Notes under the pieces: generated by a model
Seen by the model: the letters and a program-made list of their open reading frames with translations, nothing else
The model's database searches: none
What the model was told of the DNA's origin: nothing
Program-made: the position numbers and the translations under genes
Part shown: piece after piece, positions 60,768 through 64,000 of the stretch
How the letters are laid out: each line of letters opens with the position of its first letter
How positions within the stretch are numbered: position 1 is the stretch's first letter
Assembly: GCA_965226925.1 (NCBI GenBank)
Contig: CBDDEN010000008.1
Location: 62,001-126,000 of the forward strand
DNA length: 64,000 nucleotides
Source of the DNA: CBDDCX01 sp965226925
GTDB lineage: Bacteria > Gemmatimonadota > Gemmatimonadetes > Longimicrobiales > Gaopeijiaceae
Direction: 5' to 3'

Positions 60768-60785
60768 TTGGCATGCCGGTTGCAC
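60768..60785 (+). promoter_or_regulatory. Sigma-54 (-24/-12) promoter
   Basis: TTGGCATGCCGGTTGCAC: GG at 60770-60771 and GC at 60782-60783 with exactly 10 bp between, matching YTGGCAYGNNNNTTGCW at every defined position. It precedes the lipoprotein and L,D-transpeptidase genes and follows the sigma-54 activator gene. Confidence 0.85.
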
Positions 60786-60909
60786 TAGAGCACGATGAGT
60801 CGCGATCCGGGGCCATCCCTGGCGGGCTTGCCTCGCGGTCTGCGAGGCGGATAACAACCACCCGCCGCCAGGCGAGCGCCCGGCCCGGGATACAGGAGCA
60901 TTGACTTCC

Positions 60910-61503
60910 ATGAGCAGGACACTTTCGACCTTCCGTGCCATCGCGGTCGGCCTCTTGAGCATTATGGCCGCATGCGCGGACCCCCCGGTGGACTCCATCG
61001 CCAACGCAGAGCAGGCCCTACAATCCGCCGTCAGCGCCGGAGCCGCGGAGTACGCCCCTCAGGCCATGAACGCCACGGCCCAAGCCAAGGCCGCGCTGGA
61101 CGTCGAACTCGCAGTCCAGGCAGAACGTTGGTCCGTGCGTCGGTCCTACGAGCGGGCTGAAGAGTTGGCCGCCGCGTACCTGTTGGCGAGTGAGCAGGCC
61201 GCCGACCAGGCGACGCACGCGAAGGAGTTGGCTCGCGTCGAAGCCACGATCGCCATCGAGCAGAGCAGGCTCGCCTTGGATGAAGTCCTCGGCATGCTGG
61301 CCGTGGCTCCGGCAGGCAAGGGAACCCGTGCCGATCTCATGAAGGCCGACCTCGAAGCCGCCGCTACGGGCCTTACCGAGGCCGCGGCCTCGGTGACCGC
61401 CGGACAATATCGAGAGGCGAGGTCGCAGGCCGCCTCCGCCCGTGAGATCATCGATCGGGTGAGGGCCGCGATCGAGATGGCCCACGGGATGCGTGCGGCC
61501 TAA
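60910..61503 (+). CDS. Helical lipoprotein under sigma-54 control
   Basis: 197 residues from ATG 60910. Lipobox in VGLLSIMAACAD. The mature part is almost entirely helical and Ala-rich (AEYAPQAMNATAQAKAALDV, SYERAEELAAAYLLASEQAA), resembling DUF4398-type envelope lipoproteins. The part around YAPQAMNATAQAKAALDVEL aligns with the N-terminal half of the next gene's product (RAPMNLTRAEEEYREGLMER), so both carry the same helical domain. Probably a periplasmic partner of the transpeptidases. Confidence 0.75.
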   Translation: MSRTLSTFRAIAVGLLSIMAACADPPVDSIANAEQALQSAVSAGAAEYAPQAMNATAQAKAALDVELAVQAERWSVRRSYERAEELAAAYLLASEQAADQATHAKELARVEATIAIEQSRLALDEVLGMLAVAPAGKGTRADLMKADLEAAATGLTEAAASVTAGQYREARSQAASAREIIDRVRAAIEMAHGMRAA

Positions 61504-61525
61504 CGCCGCCTTCCGGCCAAAGAGC

Positions 61526-61555
61526 GGGTGCCAGGGCCGCGACGTCCTGGCACCC
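61526..61555 (+). terminator. 10-bp hairpin after the lipoprotein gene
   Basis: GGGTGCCAGG (61526-61535) and CCTGGCACCC (61546-61555) pair perfectly around a 10-nt loop. No T-run follows, so it may attenuate or stabilise rather than end transcription before the transpeptidase genes. Confidence 0.55.
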
Positions 61556-61584
61556 ATCGGCTTTCGGCCACTAACCTAGTGCAG

Positions 61585-62733
61585 ATGTCGATCCGCCGGA
61601 GGCCGCTGGTCGCGGCAGGGCTCCTCCTCGGGGGACCCCTGCTGACATTCCTCGTCCTTGTCCTGGTCGCTTCGCCCGAGCGCTCGGACGATCCCGCGCT
61701 CCTCTCGGAGCGGACGGCAGCGGCCATCGGTGAGGCCCACGGTGCGGGCGCGGCCCTTCGAGCGCCCATGAACCTGACGCGGGCAGAAGAGGAGTACCGC
61801 GAGGGGTTGATGGAGCGCCGGCGGCAGGAGCTACGACCGGGGCCGCTACGTGACTTCCGGCAGGCTCGAGAGTTCTTCGAGCAGTCGGTGTCGCATGGTA
61901 AGGTCGCGGCGGACATCGCGTCCCATTCCACGGAGCGGGAGCGACTCGCGGGTATGCGCGCCGTCGGTAGGGCCCACGGCGCCCTCGCACCGCTCGAGCG
62001 CGTTGAAGACCACATCTGGCTCGCGCCCGAGACACGCGTTCGCCTGCAGCGGGCCCGCACGTTGGTATCGGAGGGCTCATCCCTCATCGCTCGTGGCGCG
62101 TACGAAGGCGGCGCCCGCAGGGCCGGCCAGGGCCACGTCGAGGCACAGGGGGTCGCGAAGACCCTCTTGGGTCTCACCTCCCGGTACGCCGACGAGCGGC
62201 AGTTGGCCGTGTGGCGCAGCTGGATAGCAGACACGATGGCATGGTCCGCCAGCACTGGAAAAGCTGCCATCATAGTCGACAAGGACCAGCACCGCCTGAC
62301 CCTCTACGAGAAGGGTCGGGCCGTGCGATCATACGCGGTGGATCTTGGGTGGAACAACGTGGCCGCCAAGCGTCGCCAGGGCGACGGGGCGACCCCCGAG
62401 GGTCACTACCGCATAACCGAGATGAAGGGGCGCGGTCGGTCCCGGCACCACAAGGCGCTTCTCCTCGACTACCCCAACCGCGACGATCTGGCGAATCTCG
62501 CGGAGTTGAAGAGGACCGGTGCGGTGCCCTCGAATACGCACGTCGGCGGACTCATCGAGATTCATGGAGATGGGGGCCGTGGCCGAGACTGGACCGACGG
62601 CTGCGTGGCGATCACCAACGCGGATATCGACGAGTTGTTCGCACGGGTGAGCCTGAACACGCCCGTGACCATAGTGGGGAGCCGTGAGGGTGACGGGGTC
62701 TTCGCCGGGGTGGCCCGGAGGCTCGAGCAATGA
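61585..62733 (+). CDS. L,D-transpeptidase (YkuD-type) with N-terminal helical domain, copy 1
   Basis: 382 residues from ATG 61585. Membrane anchor (LVAAGLLLGGPLLTFLVLVL), a helical domain shared with the preceding lipoprotein, then the YkuD catalytic domain: KAAIIVDKDQHRLTLYEKGR, ATPEGHYRITEMKGRG, GGLIEIHGDGGRGRDWTDGC then VAITNADIDELF. Catalytic Cys in TDGCVAI replaces the common SHGC(I/V)R, with His in IEIHG. In the family these enzymes form 3-3 peptide cross-links or attach proteins to peptidoglycan. ATGA overlap with the next gene. Confidence 0.85.
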   Translation: MSIRRRPLVAAGLLLGGPLLTFLVLVLVASPERSDDPALLSERTAAAIGEAHGAGAALRAPMNLTRAEEEYREGLMERRRQELRPGPLRDFRQAREFFEQSVSHGKVAADIASHSTERERLAGMRAVGRAHGALAPLERVEDHIWLAPETRVRLQRARTLVSEGSSLIARGAYEGGARRAGQGHVEAQGVAKTLLGLTSRYADERQLAVWRSWIADTMAWSASTGKAAIIVDKDQHRLTLYEKGRAVRSYAVDLGWNNVAAKRRQGDGATPEGHYRITEMKGRGRSRHHKALLLDYPNRDDLANLAELKRTGAVPSNTHVGGLIEIHGDGGRGRDWTDGCVAITNADIDELFARVSLNTPVTIVGSREGDGVFAGVARRLEQ

Positions 62734-63455
62734 ACACGCGAGACGTGCAATCCAGTGCCGCGCCTTCGCCGCTCTCGGGCTCTTCTTCCCTCCAAGGGAG
62801 GGCTCGCAGCCTCCGCCCTATCCTCGGCGCGTTGCTGATGGTGGGGTGCGGCGGCGCCGTCTTGGTCCAAGCCGCATTGGGCTTTGCATTGCGCCCGGTG
62901 TCCCTGGGCGATCCGGTCCAGGGAGCCGAATCGATGGCGGATCCAGCCGCTCTGGGAGCGACGCTCACCGAGATCACGAACCTCCAGCGAGAGCTCGCCT
63001 CCACCGCGACCCAAGGCACTTACCTGGTGATAGACCGGGCCAACAACCGACTCTGGGTCCGAGGACGGGCCGGCGTCGTCCATGAGGCTATCGTCTCCAC
63101 CGGCTCCGGTACCGTGCTGAAGGAAACGCGTGGACTCCAACGCACGTGGACGTTCGATACCCCCGAGGGACGCTTCCGCGTTCTCAACGAACGAAAGAAC
63201 CCGGTGTGGACGAAGCCCGACTGGGCATTCCTGGAAGAGGGACAGGAGGTGCCACGCCGCTTGAGTGAGCGCGTGGAAAAGGGCACGCTGGGCGAGTGGG
63301 CGCTAGACCTGGGCGACGGCTACATGATCCATGGCACGCTCTACGAGCGCCTGCTCGGCCGCAGCCTGACGCACGGCTGCATACGAGTGGGCCGAGATGA
63401 TCTGCGGCTTGTGGAACGGGCCGTTACAACCGGCACTCCCGTCTATATTTTCTGA
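62730..63455 (+). CDS. L,D-transpeptidase (YkuD-type), copy 2
   Basis: 241 residues; ATGA overlap with copy 1. N-terminal membrane anchor (LRPILGALLMVGCGGAVLVQ), short helical segment, then TYLVIDRANNRLWVRGRAGV, TPEGRFRVLNERKNPVWTKP and DWAF, and the active site MIHGTLYERLLGRSLTHGCI then RVGRDDLRLVERAV, with the canonical HGCIR. The insertion NERKNPVWTKPDW is common in ErfK-like members. Likely functional. Confidence 0.9.
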   Translation: MNTRDVQSSAAPSPLSGSSSLQGRARSLRPILGALLMVGCGGAVLVQAALGFALRPVSLGDPVQGAESMADPAALGATLTEITNLQRELASTATQGTYLVIDRANNRLWVRGRAGVVHEAIVSTGSGTVLKETRGLQRTWTFDTPEGRFRVLNERKNPVWTKPDWAFLEEGQEVPRRLSERVEKGTLGEWALDLGDGYMIHGTLYERLLGRSLTHGCIRVGRDDLRLVERAVTTGTPVYIF

Positions 63456-63468
63456 GGGAGCCGGGCAC

Positions 63469-64000
63469 GTGATCTCGCTCGGGCGCACGGTTCTCGTGCT
63501 TTCGGGGGTGACTGTCCTCGGCGCCACCGCCTGGCTGGGTGCGCGTACGATTTCATCGCCGAGCGCAGACCCTTCCGAGGTCCTTCGCGCCGAGGAGGCC
63601 GTGCTCCGTCACCGTCTGACCGTGTCCGGTCAGGACCGCGCTCTCCTCGTGCTTGATCCCAAACGTTCGACCCTCGTCCTTTACCGCGGAGGTACCGAAC
63701 TCCGGTCGTGGCAGGTGTTGTCGGTGGAGGCCGGCGCCCGACGAATCGGTGCGGGCCGGGGGGTCGTGCGGGAGGACTGGCGTACCCACCTCTGGGAGGA
63801 CCCGCAGCTGGACCCCCCTGTCCGGAGGGACAGGAAGCTCATCGTCTCAGACTCGGTGGTCCCTCCGGACCCGACCGGCGCGGTAGACTGGATCCCTCCC
63901 ACTCCGGAAGAGTCGGTACCCACGCCACGGCGCTTCGTGGTGCACTTCGCCGACGGTCTCGGCCTGGAAGTGCTGGCCGAGGGTCCGGACTCACTTCTCG
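63469..64000 (+). CDS. Third envelope protein of the transpeptidase operon, probable L,D-transpeptidase-like (3' partial)
   Basis: From GTG 63469, 13 bp after copy 2, open to the window end (at least 177 codons). Membrane anchor (TVLVLSGVTVLGATAWLGAR), then DRALLVLDPKRSTLVLYRGG, TELRSWQVLSVEAGARRIGA, matching the first strands of YkuD domains (.LLVLD....L.LYRG......W.V). The region that would hold the catalytic Cys has not been reached, or the protein is a degenerate member: RRFVVHFADGLGLEVLAEGP lies where catalytic His is usually found (H in VVHF). Confidence 0.65.
   Translation, partial: MISLGRTVLVLSGVTVLGATAWLGARTISSPSADPSEVLRAEEAVLRHRLTVSGQDRALLVLDPKRSTLVLYRGGTELRSWQVLSVEAGARRIGAGRGVVREDWRTHLWEDPQLDPPVRRDRKLIVSDSVVPPDPTGAVDWIPPTPEESVPTPRRFVVHFADGLGLEVLAEGPDSLL

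Overview
The window is high-GC bacterial DNA. Likely a Gemmatimonadota-type or related soil/marine lineage: there is an ADOP-type permease (a family typical of Acidobacteria and Gemmatimonadota), many small lipoproteins whose mature ends begin Cys-Gly-rich, DUF4382/DUF5666 proteins, a PQQ-type sugar dehydrogenase and a sigma-54 activator. The phylum is an inference from gene content; no rRNA or tRNA gene was found.

Layout. 0-22 kb is an accessory, heavily decayed region: secreted hydrolases, lipoproteins, a HIRAN protein, a DUF5666 repeat protein and a TonB/TPR pair, interleaved with pseudogenes, dispersed fragments of local genes and remnants of one IS91-like element. 22-28.4 kb is a translationally coupled ilvBNCED operon behind a classic branched-chain leader-peptide attenuator. 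28.4-32.7 kb holds two more IS91-like remnants and genes they cut. 33.0-36.3 kb is proC-proB-proA. 36.4-38.1 kb is a nest of IS91, IS30 and IS3 remnants. 38.8-40.9 kb holds a radical SAM gene whose in-frame UGA probably encodes selenocysteine (C-U-A-E-P tail), plus a DUF309 gene. A primary-type sigma factor follows. 42.6-46.9 kb is a cysH-cysD-cysNC-DUF2061 sulfate-assimilation operon behind duplicated promoters, a cysteine-rich leader peptide and two terminators. panB-panC and a broken pabBC gene follow. 51.2-55.6 kb contains a truncated sugar-binding protein and a cysM-mec-(cysO/E1/rhodanese fusion) operon, which also has a cysteine-rich leader peptide and terminator. 56-64 kb is cell-wall related: a monofunctional transglycosylase fused in frame to an IS91 remnant, a sigma-54 activator, a near-perfect -24/-12 promoter, a lipoprotein and three consecutive L,D-transpeptidase-type genes (the last runs off the window).

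How the genes work together. Three amino-acid biosynthetic transcription units (ilv, cysH, cysM) carry leader peptides rich in the amino acid(s) they make, each followed by an intrinsic terminator. This points to ribosome-mediated attenuation as a common control here. The two sulfur operons supply reduced sulfur and then a carrier-protein route to cysteine, and both appear tuned to Cys-tRNA supply. The IS91-like remnants all lie in the same orientation. The four that keep a right end share one exact terminus, and several share the same internal deletions, so they look like a non-autonomous family that has truncated neighbouring genes. Core biosynthetic genes are intact except pabBC, while most accessory genes flanking the remnants are broken. 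Some single frameshifts could still be assembly errors.
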